From: Emiliania huxleyi CCMP1516
Lineage: Eukaryota > Haptophyta > Isochrysidales > Noelaerhabdaceae
Length of the DNA stretch: 64,000 bases
Reading direction: 5' to 3'
Assembly: GCF_000372725.1 (NCBI RefSeq)
Contig: NW_005197128.1
Span: 43,314 to 107,313, forward strand
Shown: piece after piece, positions 1 through 12,600 of the stretch
Layout: every line of letters begins with the position of its first letter
How positions within the stretch are numbered: the stretch's first letter is position 1
Translations under genes and position numbers: made by a program
Notes under the pieces: generated by a model
Database searches by the model: none
What the model was told of the DNA's origin: nothing
What the model saw: the letters and a program-made list of their open reading frames with translations, nothing else

Positions 1-73
1 CCCCGTCCCCGTCCCTCTCATTTCAGACCCCGTACACCTCCACAAAGCGAATATAGCTGTTTGTGCACATCCA

Positions 74-3000
74 ATGCAAGGGCCCGTCTCAACCTTCATG
101 ATGATGCGACTTGCACAGGACAACTCGATCATGGACAACATCGACTACAAAGCGAAGGTTGGCTTCGTGCCGGCCGGCGACGGAGGCCGAGTCACAATCG
201 TCCTCTCGTTTGCGTCGGAATCCCCTTCGCTCCTCGGAGCCGAGGTGCCTGTCTATGCGCGTGTTCATCCTATCAGCGCGATCTCCCGTCCCAACGCCGC
301 CGTATCGTCCCTGGCCCACAGGCGTGCGGCGCCAAGAACGCCCTCGTGAAGGACGTCCCCGCAAAGTCTGGCGCGGAGGCCTCCGACGAGAGCATCATCA
401 AGAAAGACCCTTCGGCAGAGGCGCCCGCCGCGGGCACGGTCGACTCGGCCAAGGCCAAGGCCAAGGCCGTCGGCATCCCGCCCGAGAGCGAGCCCAGCCC
501 GCTCAAGGACGGCATTGACGCGGGAGGCGGCGTCGCGGGCGAGTCTTCGCCGATGAAGTCCTTCGCGAAGGTCGGAATCGTGCCGGCTGACGACGGCCGC
601 ATCACGATCGTCATCTCCGAGTCGGTGTCGCCTTCGCTCCTCGGAGCCAAGGTGCGCGTGCGCACGCCAGGATTGTGATCATCCCTCTCCCGTCTCCGAA
701 AGCCTGCGCGTACTCTCCCTCGCCCACAGGCGTGCGGCGTCAAGAACGTCAAGGACATCTCCGTGGCGAAGTCTGGCACGGAGGACGTCCTCAAGAAGGA
801 CCCGGCCGCGGTAAAGGCGCCCGACGCGGGCGCGGTCGACTCGGACAAGCCCAAGGCCATGTTCGCCACCCACGCGCCGAGCCCGCCCGCCGTTTTCTGG
901 TCCAAGTTTACGCCCCTCAAGAAGGACATCCCTGCGGCAGAGTCTGGCGCGGAGGCCTGCGTTGACGAGACCGGCGTCATCAAGAACGACCCGGCGCTCA
1001 AGCCGGCCACCAAGGTCGCCACGGCCCTCAAGCCGGCGGCGGCCGGCGGCGCGCCGCTGCCGTCGATCAAGGAGAAGAAGCCCGCCGCCCCGGAGAAGAA
1101 GCCCGCCGCCCCGGCGGCGAGCGCCTGGCATTGTGCGCGCCGGCGTCTGCCGGCCCACTCTGTGAACCCCATCCCGCATTCGACGCGTAGGGCGACGCCG
1201 ACTGGAAGGAGTTTCCAGAGGAGACGGCCGCCCCGACGGTGAGCACCTCCCAGCAGAAGCACACGCGGGTGTTGCGGGGACACGCGAGTCCTACAGGCGG
1301 GCACTTACATTGATCCTGTGACCTCTCGTCTGCCGCACGGCACGCGCGCGCAGGTCATCGACGGGTGGAAGACCCCCTCCCCGCTCCGCAAGATCGAGCG
1401 CAAGGACGAGCCCAACCTGATCGACCGCTCCAAGAAGACCACCAAGAACCCCACCCCGATCGGCCGCGTCGACCCCAACGGGTTGGGCGAGCCCAACCTG
1501 GTCGACTGCTCCAAGAGCACCACCCCGACCGACCCACCAACGGCCCCCAACGGCGTCACCACAAACGCCCCGGCTCTCACGCCGGTGGCGACCGGCGGCG
1601 CGCCGCTGCCGTCGAGCGAGGAGGTTCCGGAGGAGACGCCCGCCGCGGCGGCGAGCGCCTTGAATTCTGCGCCGTGCGTCTGCCGACCCACCCCTTGACC
1701 CACCCCGCTTTCATTGATGCGTAGGGCGACGCCGACTGGACCGTCTCGGCCAAGGAGTCTCCGCCAGCGGAGAAGCTCGCCCCGGCGGTGAGCGCCTCGC
1801 ACGCTGCGGTGCAACGCAGAGCCTCAACTGTTGACGCACCCACCGCTTGCGCGTGCGCAGGGCATCCCCGACAGGACCACCCCGTCGAACCCGCGCCGCA
1901 AGAAGCGCCGCAAGAAGGGGCGCAAGGGCGCGTCCGCCCCGATCGTCCGCACCAAGAGCATCGCCCCGGTCGGCGGCAACAACCGGTTCGGGGCCCTGCT
2001 CGGAAGGGACGGCAACGAGGGCATCCTCGGCGGCACCGGCAAGGTGCCCCGCGGCTCCACGCCGTCGACCACAGACTCGGTGCTCGCCGCCTGCATACAT
2101 GCGGCCTCCCCCCCCGCTCGCCGCTCAACCGCCAGTCTCCCGCCCTCCTGTTCAGGGCGCGACGGCCAACGTCGAGACGACCACGATTACCACGCCGGAG
2201 GGCTCCGTCTCTGCCTCCGGCTGGTTCTCTTGGCCCAAGTTCTGCCCATCCTACTTGCTCCGCCTCTTTGGCATCGTCGCGCTGCTCTGCCTCGGAACCG
2301 CGTTTGCGCTCTCCTCGTACTCTGCCACCTCCGCGCTTTTCTCCTCGCAGTCCCCGACTTCCTTTCCCGCAGTCACAACGCCGATCGCGCCGGCATCGCT
2401 TAACGGCTTCTGCGAGATTGGCGGCGACGACACCAGCAGCTCGTTTGCAGCCATCGCCTCTTCGGACTGCGTGCCCGCCGACCACCCGGTGCTTGCTCGC
2501 TCGCGCTTGCTAGTACCCGCACCGCGCCAGCTCGTGACCCACAGCCCGCGCGCTGTTCAGGGCGGGCACGATGAGGGGCGCTCGTTGGAAGCACTGATGG
2601 ACAACGTCAAAGAGGCGGTGGGCGAGCCGTTGCGCCTGATTGGGCCGGCGTCCATCATCAAGGACGTTTACGGGAAGCAGCCGGTGAGCGCCCCTCGGCT
2701 GTTTCTGCGTGCGAGCCGTTGTTGCCCTCTGACGGATTGCCTGTGTGTTTGCGTGTAGGGCGAGGCCGACTTGGAGACCGTCCTCGCCTCGCGCAACAGC
2801 ACGGAGCGCAAGGGCGAGCCCGAGATCGACTTTGTCGGTCCCGTCTACAGCAACAGGACGGGGATCATCGCTCGGGGGCGCGACACCGTCCTGCCCGTGA
2901 ACGACACGTCGCCCAAGTTGCGGCCCGCCGACGCTGGGAACAAGGTGCGGAAGTTTGTTGAGACTGGCCTCAGCGCTGGGACCTCCATCCTGCTCGCCTC

Positions 3001-3548
3001 GCGCAAGAAGGCGATCGCCGTCGTCCGCATGGGCGCCGCAGCGCTGCTCGTCAGCAAAGCGGTTGCCACTCCCACAGATCCCGGCGCGACGGACGACATC
3101 GACGAGATGGGACGCTACCCAGCGGTGGGTCTCAGTGATCATCGGCGACTGACTCACACGGGGTGCGATTTCGAGGCAAAGGTGTGCATGATAAGTGCAT
3201 CTGACCTGGAGGACCGAGATGGTTGGGGTTGGGGCGAGAGCGACCCCTTTGGCAAAGCTTTCCACGAAGAACAAGGCACGGAGCTGTTCCGCACTGCCAC
3301 TATTGACAACGATCTTAACCCGCAATGGAACACCTGCTCAGACCCTTTTTCGGCAGCGGAAGGTGACACCATCCGTTTCACAGTCACAGATAACGACCCG
3401 GGGACGGATGACGATTTGGGTGAGGCTCGCATCACCCTTGAGCATGGAGGAGGCGTCACGTCCGGTAGTGTGCGCTTGAGTACGCGACCGCGAGGAAGCG
3501 TGTCGTACAGGGTGGAAGCATACTACAAGTGCCCCCCATCTCCGCCGC

Positions 3549-3603
<55 letters not shown>

Positions 3604-6600
3604 TCTTCCGCCTCTTCCGCCCTCTCCGCCACCTCTTCTACCCGACATGGTGCAGCTGAGCTGCGATTTCGAGGTCGACACCTGCATCTGGAACGACACC
3701 GCGCCGGACAGGTACGCTTGGACGCGCTGGAGCGGTCCCGCGCCATATCACTCGTATGGCACAGGCCCGAGCAGCGGCCACACCGGCTCGGGCTCCTTCC
3801 TCTTGACCAGGGCGTATACTCCAAATGGAGCGCGCTACAACAAGCTGCACCGGCTCGAGAGCCCGCGCTTCTCGCTCCAGCAGGACGCCACCCTCTCCTT
3901 CTTCTACCACATGTACGACTCCTACAGCTCGTACATGGGCACCCTCTCCGTCGAGACCTACAACAACGAGACGGGCTGGTCGACGCTCTGGAGCAGGAAT
4001 GGCAACCAGGGCAATAGCTGGCTCGACGCGGCGGTCATCCTACCCGCCTCGACGACTCAGGTGCGCTTCAACGGTGAGACGGGGCCGAGCTGGAGCTCGG
4101 ACATGGCGCTGGACGACGTCTCCTTCTCGCAAATTGCGCCTCCGTCGCCGCCATCACTGCCCCCGCTGCCGCCGCTGCCGCCGCTCTCCCCCGGCTATGT
4201 CGCCGCGGCGAGCGAGGACGAGCTCCGCAACCTGATCGAGGACGCTATTGCTAACGTCTCAATCTACCTGCCGCCCAGTGTGCACTTCAAGCTGGGCAGC
4301 TGGATCAGCTGTACCTCCACCATCAAAGTGACCGTCGCGAGCAGCGGCGAGGGCGCGACGCTCGACGGCAAGGGAGAGACCAGGCTCTTTATATTGCGGG
4401 GCGGCTGCAGCCTCACCCCGCTCTCTCCTCGCAACCGCAGAACGGCGGCGTCGTCTCCGCGTACGACTGCGGTGCGGTCTCGATAACCAGATCGGACGTG
4501 TCGGGCTGCTCGGCTGGCTATGTGCGCCGCGTAGAGCTAGCCGCCTCCCTGCAGCGCCGCACGGCAGCGGGGCGAGAGATAGGAGGACCACGGCTGCCTC
4601 ACCCCGCTCTCTCCTCGCAACGGCAGACCGGCGGCGTCGTCTACGCGGAGTACAGCGGTGCGGTCTCGATAACCAGCTCGGACGTGTCGGGCTGCTCGGC
4701 TGGCTATGTGCGCCGCGTAGAGCTAGCCGCCTCCCTGCAGCGCCGCACGGCAGCGGGGCGAGAGATGGAGAGGGCCACGGCTGTCTCACCCCGCTCTCTC
4801 CTCGCAACCGCAGAACGGCGGCGTCGTCTCCGCGTACGACTGCGGTGCGGTCTCGATAACCAGATCGGACGTGTCGGGCTGCTCGGCTGGCTAATCGACT
4901 GTGCGCCGCGTAGAGCTGGCCGCCGCCCTGCAGCGCCGCACGGCAGCGGGGCGAGAGATGGAGAGGGCCACGGCTGTCTCACCCCGCTCTCTCCTCGCAA
5001 CCGCAGGACGGCGGAGCAACATACACGGCTGACACCGACCTCATCGTGACCGACTCCACCATCTCCGGCTGCAATGCCACGCGAGGCGGCGCAGTGTTCG
5101 TGGCCTCGGGCTCCGCCAGCCTGGCCCGCTCAACCATCTCCAGCTGCATCGCCACAGAGCATGGCGGCGGCCTCTACTCGGCGGGAGGGCGCACCTCCCT
5201 TAGTGACGGCACTCTCATCAGCGGCTGCTCCGCCCCTACGGGACAGGGCCGCTCCGTCTTCCTTGTCGCTGGCGAGGTCTCCTACACCCTCCCCGCCCCA
5301 GCCGGCCGCTGGCTGCCAAACGCGCGCTGCGAGGTGTACCGGGAGGCGTGCCCGACTTCGAGAGGCAAGCCGACCAATGACTGCCCTGATCACCGCGAAA
5401 CTTGCGCGATCAACCTCGTCGTTCAGAACAACGTCGAACCGTGGTACTGCCAGGCCCCGACCTTCGTGCAGCCGTGCAACTGGAACAACGAGACCGGAGG
5501 TGATCCCTCCCTCCTCGGCGATGACCTCTACCAGCTGCCGCTGCTGCCCGTCGATGAGGACTTCCCCTTTGCCTGCGCCGCCGGCCTCCTCGGCTCGGCC
5601 GACCCAAAGGAGCAGTCGAGCAGCAGCTGCGCCGGCCGCTGCCCCGCAGGCTCCCAGTGCCCCACAGAGGCGACCTATGAGGCGCTGCCCTGCGGTGCTG
5701 GCCACGTCTGCCCGGAGGGGACGAGCGTGCCCCTTCCCTGCCCCGCCGGGTCGTACTCGAACGCCACCGACCTCGCCGCACCGGAAGAGTGCACGCTGTG
5801 CGACGAGGGCCACGCCTGCACCACGGGCAGCGTGGCACCGACGCCGTGCTCGCCAGGCAGCAACGCTTCCGGCCTCGGCAACGCTCGCTGCGAGCTGTGC
5901 GCCCAGGGCTACTACCAGAGCGACACCGCCGCCGCCGACTGCGTCCGCTGCGCTGCCGGCAGGTTTTGCCCTCAGGGCTCGTCGCGCGAGCTGGACGCGC
6001 AGTGCGCGGCGGGCACGTACGCCAGGCTGACCGACCAGAGCGGCGACCCCGAGTGCCTCGACTGCCCCGCCGGCGCGTCGTGCGGCGGCGGGGCGGCGCC
6101 GCCGTCCGAGTGCTCGCCGGGCTCTTTCGCCGCCACGGCCGGCCTCTCCGAGTGCGCCAGCTGTGCGGGCGGGACGTACCAGGGCGAGTCGAACGCGACG
6201 AGCTGCCTTCCGTGCGTGGAGGGCAGCTACTGCGAGCCGGGCGCGTCGAGGCCGCTGCCGTGCGAGGGCGGTTCCTACTCGGACAAGACGAACCTGTCGG
6301 CCGCCTCGCAGTGCACGCCCGCCGCTCCGGGCTACATCGCCGCCCGGGGCTCCTCCGAGCAGACGGCGTGCGACAAGGGCAGCTTCGCCAACGGCACGCG
6401 CAACGAGGTCTGCGAGCTGTGCGCCGAGGGCTCCTACCAGGGCGCGACCGCCGCGAGCGAGTGCACCGCCGCCTCGCCGGGCCATTTCGCCACCACCGGC
6501 TCCACGCAGCAGACGGCGTGCGCCAAGGGGTCGTACACGGACGCGTACGGGCAGGGCGAGTGCACGCTCTGCGCCGGCGGCACGTACCAGGACGAGGGCG

Positions 6601-9600
6601 GCAAGACGGCGTGCGAGCCGTGCGATGCGGGCAGCTACTGCGCTGTTGGCGCGGCGGCGCCGCTGCCGTGCGAGGCTGGCAGCTACTCGAGCGCCACCAA
6701 CCTCACCGACGCGGGCGAGTGCACCGACGCCTCGCCGGGTCACTTCGCCACCACCGGCTCCACCGAGCAGACGGCGTGCCGCGAGGGCAGCTTCGCCAAC
6801 GGCACCCGCAACGACGCGTGCGAGCTGTGCGCCGAGGGCTACTTCCAGGACCAGCCCGCCGCCGCCGCCTGCGTCCGCTGCGCTGCTGGCAAGTTTTGCC
6901 CGGTGGGGTCGTCGCGCGAGCTGGACGCGCAGTGCGCGGCGGGCACGTACGCGAGGCTGACCGACCAGAGCGGCGACCCCGAGTGCCTCGCCTGCCCCGC
7001 CGGCTCGTCGTGCGGCGGCGGGGCGGCGCCGCCGTCCGAGTGCTCGCCGGGCTCCGTCGCCGCCACGGCCGGCCTCTCCGAGTGCGCCAGCTGTGCGGGC
7101 GGGACGTACCAGAGCGAGTCGAACGCGACGGGCTGCCTTCCGTGCTTGGAGGGCAGCTACTGCGAGCCGGGCGCGTCGGCGCCGCTCCCGTGCAAGGCGG
7201 GCACCTTCTCGACCGCCACCAACCTCACCGCCGCGGGCGAGTGCACCGACGCCACGCAGGGCCACTTCGCCACCACGGGCTCGACGCAGCAGACGGCGTG
7301 CGCCAAGGGGTCGTACACGAACGAGACCAAGCAGGGTGAGTGCACGCCCTGCGCCGGCGGCACGTACCAGGACGCGGAGGCGCAGACGGCGTGCAAGCCG
7401 TGCGAGGCGGGCGGCTACTGCGCTGCTGGCGCGGCGGCGGCGCTGCCGTGCGAGGCTGGCAGCTACTCGAGCGCCACCAACCTCTCCGACGCGAGCGAGT
7501 GCACCGACGCCTCGCCGGGCCACTTCGCCACCACCGGCTCCACCGAGCAGACGGCGTGCCGCGAGGGCAGCTTCGCCAACGGCACCCGCAACGACGCGTG
7601 CGAGCTGTGCCCCTTGGGCTACTTCCAGAGCGAGACCGGCCAGGCCGCCTGCGTCCGCTGCGCTGCTGGCAAGTTTTGCCCGCAGGGGTCGTCGCGCGAG
7701 CTGGACGCGCAGTGCGCGGCGGGCACGTACGCGAGGCTGACCGACCGCGACGGCGACCCCGAGTGCCTCGCCTGCCCCGCCGGCTCGTCGTGCGGCGGCG
7801 GGGCGGCGCCGCCGTCCGAGTGCTCGCCGGGCTCCGTCGCCGCCACGGCCGGCCTCTCCGAGTGCGCCAGCTGTGCGGGCGGGACGTACCAGGGCGAGTC
7901 GAACGCGACGGGCTGCCTTCCGTGCGTGGAGGGCAGCTACTGCGAGCCGGGCGCGTCGGCGCCGCTCCCGTGCAAGGCGGGCAGCTACTCGACCGCCACC
8001 AACCTCACCGCCGCGGGCGAGTGCACCGACGCCACGCAGGGCCACTTCGCCACCACGGGCTCGACGCAGCAGACGGCGTGCGCCAAGGGGTCGTACACGG
8101 ACGCGTACGGGCAGGGCGCGTGCACCCCCTGCGCCGGCGGCACGTACCAGGACGCGGAGGCGCAGACGGCGTGCAAGCCGTGCGAGGCGGGCGGCTACTG
8201 CGCTGCTGGCGCGGCGGCGGCGCTGCCGTGCGAGGCTGGCAGCTACTCGAGCGCCACCAACCTCACCGACGCGGGCGAGTGCACCGACGCCTCGCCGGGC
8301 CACTTCGCCACCACAGGCTCGACGCAGCAGACGGCGTGCCGCGAGGGCAGCTTCGCCAACGGCACCCGCAACGACGCGTGCGAGCTGTGCCCCGAGGGGT
8401 ACTACCAGGACCAGCCCGCCGCCGCCGCCTGCGTCCGCTGCGCTGCTGGCAAGTTTTGCCCGGTGGGGTCGTCGCGCGAGCTGGACGCGCAGTGCGAGGC
8501 GGGCACGTACGCGAGGCTGTCCGACCAGAGCGGCGACCCCGAGTGCCTCGCCTGCCCCGCCGGCTCGTCGTGCGGCGGCGGGGCGGCGCCGCCGTCCGAG
8601 TGCTCGCCGGGCTCCGTCGCCGCCACGGCCGGCCTCTCCGAGTGCGCCAGCTGTGCGGGCGGGACGTACCAGAGCGAGTCGAACGCGACGGGCTGCCTTC
8701 CGTGCTTGGAGGGCAGCTACTGCGAGCCGGGCGCGTCGGCGCCGCTCCCGTGCAAGGCGGGCACCTTCTCGACCGCCACCAACCTCACCGCCGCGGGCGA
8801 GTGCACCGACGCCTCGCAGGGCCACTTCGCCACCACGGGCTCGACGCAGCAGACGGCGTGCGCCAAGGGGTCGTACACGAACGAGACCAAGCAGGGCGAG
8901 TGCACGCTCTGCGCCGGCGGCACGTACCAGGACGCGGAGGCGCAGACGGCGTGCAAGCCGTGCGAGGCGGGCGGCTACTGCGCTGCTGGCGCGGCGGCGG
9001 CGCTGCCGTGCGAGGCTGGCAGCTACTCGAGCGCCACCAACCTCACCGACGCGAGCGAGTGCACCGACGCCTCGCCGGGCCACTTCGCCACCACCGGCTC
9101 CACCGAGCAGACGGCGTGCCGCGAGGGCAGCTTCGCCAACGGCACCCGCAACGGCGCGTGCGAGCTGTGCCCCTTGGGCTACTTCCAGAGCGAGACCGGC
9201 CAGGCCGCCTGCGTCCGCTGCGCTGCTGGCAAGTTTTGCCCGGTGGGGTCGTCGCGCGAGCTGGACGCGCAGTGCGCGGCGGGCACGTACGCCAGGCTGA
9301 CCGACCACGACGGCGACCCCGACTGCCTCGCCTGCCCCGCTGGCTCGTCGTGCGGCGGCGGGGCGGCGCCGCCGTCCGAGTGCTCGCCGGGCTCTTTTGC
9401 CGCCACGGCCGGCCGCTCCGAGTGCACCCGCTGCGCGGGCGGATCGTACCAGAGCGAGGCGAACGCGACGGGCTGCCTTCCGTGCTTGGAGGGCAGCTAC
9501 TGCGAGCCGGGCGCGTCGAGGCCGCTGCCGTGCGAGGGCGGTTCCTACTCGGACAAGACGAACCTGTCGGCCGCCTCGCAGTGCACGCCCGCCGCTCCGG

Positions 9601-12600
9601 GCTACATCGCCGCCCGGGGCTCCTCCGAGCAGACGGCGTGCGACAAGGGCAGCTTCGCCAACGGCACGCGCAACGAGGTCTGCGAGCTGTGCGCCGAGGG
9701 CTCCTACCAGGGCGCGACCGCCGCGAGCGAGTGCACCGCCGCCTCGCCGGGCAACTTCGCCACCACGGGCTCGACCGAGCAGAGTCCGTGCGCCAAGGGG
9801 TCGTTCACGGACGCGTACGGGCAGGGCGAGTGCACGCTCTGCGCCGGCGGCACGTACCAGGACGAGGGCGGCAAGACGGCGTGCGAGCCGTGCGATGCGG
9901 GCAGCTACTGCGCTGTTGGCGCGGCGGCGCCGCTGCCGTGCGAGGCTGGCAGCTACTCGAGCGCCACCAACCTCACCGACGCGGGCGAGTGCACCGACGC
10001 CTCGCCGGGTCACTTCGCCACCACCGGCTCCACCGAGCAGACGGCGTGCCGCGAGGGCAGCTTCGCCAACGGCACCCGCAACGACGCGTGCGAGCTGTGC
10101 GCCGAGGGCTACTTCCAGAGCGAGACCGGCCAGGCCGCCTGCGTCCGCTGCGCTGCTGGCAAGTTTTGCCCGGTGGGGTCGTCGCGCGAGCTGGACGCGC
10201 AGTGCGAGGCGGGCACGTACGCGAGGCTGTCCGACCAGAGCGGCGACCCCGAGTGCCTCGCCTGCCCCGCCGGCTCGTCGTGCGGCGGCGGGGCGGCGCC
10301 GCCGTCCGAGTGCTCGCCGGGCTCCGTCGCCGCCACGGCCGGCCTCTCCGAGTGCGCCAGCTGTGCGGGCGGGACGTACCAGAGCGAGTCGAACGCGACG
10401 GGCTGCCTTCCGTGCTTGGAGGGCAGCTACTGCGAGCCGGGCGCGTCGGCGCCGCTCCCGTGCAAGGCGGGCACCTTCTCGACCGCCACCAACCTCACCG
10501 CCGCGGGCGAGTGCACCGACGCCTCGCAGGGCCACTTCGCCACCACGGGCTCGACGCAGCAGACGGCGTGCGCCAAGGGGTCGTACACGAACGAGACCAA
10601 GCAGGGTGAGTGCACGCCCTGCGCCGGCGGCACGTACCAGGACGCGGAGGCGCAGACGGCGTGCAAGCCGTGCGAGGCGGGCGGCTACTGCGCTGCTGGC
10701 GCGGCGGCGGCGCTGCCGTGCGAGGCTGGCAGCTACTCGAGCGCCACCAACCTCACCGCCGCGAGCGAGTGCACCGACGCCGCGCCGGGCCACTTCGCCA
10801 CCACCGGCTCCACCGAGCAGACGGCGTGCCGCGAGGGCAGCTTCGCCAACGGCACCCGCAACGGCGCGTGCGAGCTGTGCCCCGAGGGGTACTACCAGGA
10901 CCAGCCCGCCGCCGCCGCCTGCGTCCGCTGCGCTGCTGGCAAGTTTTGCCCGGTGGGGTCGTCGCGCGAGCTGGACGCGCAGTGCGAGGCGGGCACGTAC
11001 GCCAGGCTGACCGACCGGAGCGGCGACCCCGAGTGCCTCGACTGCCCCGCCGGCTCGTCGTGCGGCGGCGGGGCGGCGCCGCCGTCCGAGTGCTCGCCGG
11101 GCTCTTTCGCCGCCACGGCCGGCCTCTCCGAGTGCGTCAGCTGTGCGGGCGGGACGTACCAGGGCGAGTCGAACGCGACGAGCTGCCTTCCGTGCGTGGA
11201 GGGCAGCTACTGCGCCGAGGGCGCGTCGGCGCCGCTGCCGTGCGTTGCGGGCAGCTACTCGACCGCCACCAACCTCACCGCCGCGGGCGAGTGCACCGAC
11301 GCCTCGCCGGGCCACTTCGCCACCACCGGCTCCACGCAGCAGACGCCGTGCTCGCCGGGCACCCTCACCGCCCTCGCCGGACAGAGCATCTGCCAGAAGT
11401 GCCCCGCCGGCGAATATCAGGACTCGAGCGGCGCCACCAACTGCATTGCGTGCGTGCCGGGCCATTACTGCGCCGAGGGCGCCTCGGCGCCGCTGCCCTG
11501 CCCCGCCGGGACGCGCATCAACGCCTCCCTCGACCTCATGACGAGCAAGGACGACTGCATCACCTGTCCGGCTGGCACATTTTGCCCGACCGGCTCTGAT
11601 GACGCCATCGACTGCGCGCCGGGCACCTTCACCGCCCTCGCCGGACAGAGCATCTGCCAGAAGTGCTCCGCCGGCGAATATCAGGACTCGAGCGGCGCCA
11701 CCAACTGCACCGCGTGCGTGCCGGGCCATTACTGCGCCGAGGGCGCCTCGGCGCCGCTGCCCTGCCCCGCCGGGACGCGCATCAACGCCTCCCTCGACCT
11801 CATGACGAGCAAGGACGACTGCATCACCTGTCCGGCCGGCACGTTTTGCCCGACCGGCTCTGATGACGCCATCGACTGCGCGCCGGGCACCTTCACCGCC
11901 CTTGCCGGACAGAGCATCTGCCAGAAGTGCCCCGCCGGCGAATATCAGGACTCGAGCGGCGCCACCAACTGCACCGCGTGCGTGCCGGGCCATTACTGCG
12001 CCGAGGGCGCCTCGGCGCCGCTGCCCTGCCCCGCCGGGACGCGCATCAACGCCTCCCTCGACCTCATGACGAGCAAGGACGACTGCATCACCTGTCCGGC
12101 TGGCACATTTTGCCCGACCGGCTCTGATGACGCCATCGACTGCGCGCCGGGCACCTTCACCGCCCTCGCCGGACAGAGCATCTGCCAGAAGTGCCCCGCC
12201 GGCGAATATCAGGACTCGAGCGGCGCCACCAACTGCACCGCGTGCGTGCCGGGCCATTACTGCGCCGAGGGCGCCTCGGCGCCGCTGCCCTGCCCCGCCG
12301 GGACGCGCATCAACGCCTCCCTCGACCTCATGACGAGCAAGGACGACTGCATCACCTGTCCGGCCGGCACGTTTTGCCCGACCGGCTCTGATGACGCCAT
12401 CGACTGCGCGCCGGGCACCTTCACCGCCCTCGCCGGACAGAGCATCTGCCAGAAGTGCCCCGCCGGCGAATATCAGGACTCGAGCGGCGCCACCAACTGC
12501 ACCGCGTGCGTGCCGGGCCATTACTGCGCCGAGGGCGCCTCGGCGCCGCTGCCCTGCCCCGCCGGGACGCGCATCAACGCCTCCCTCGACCTCATGACGA

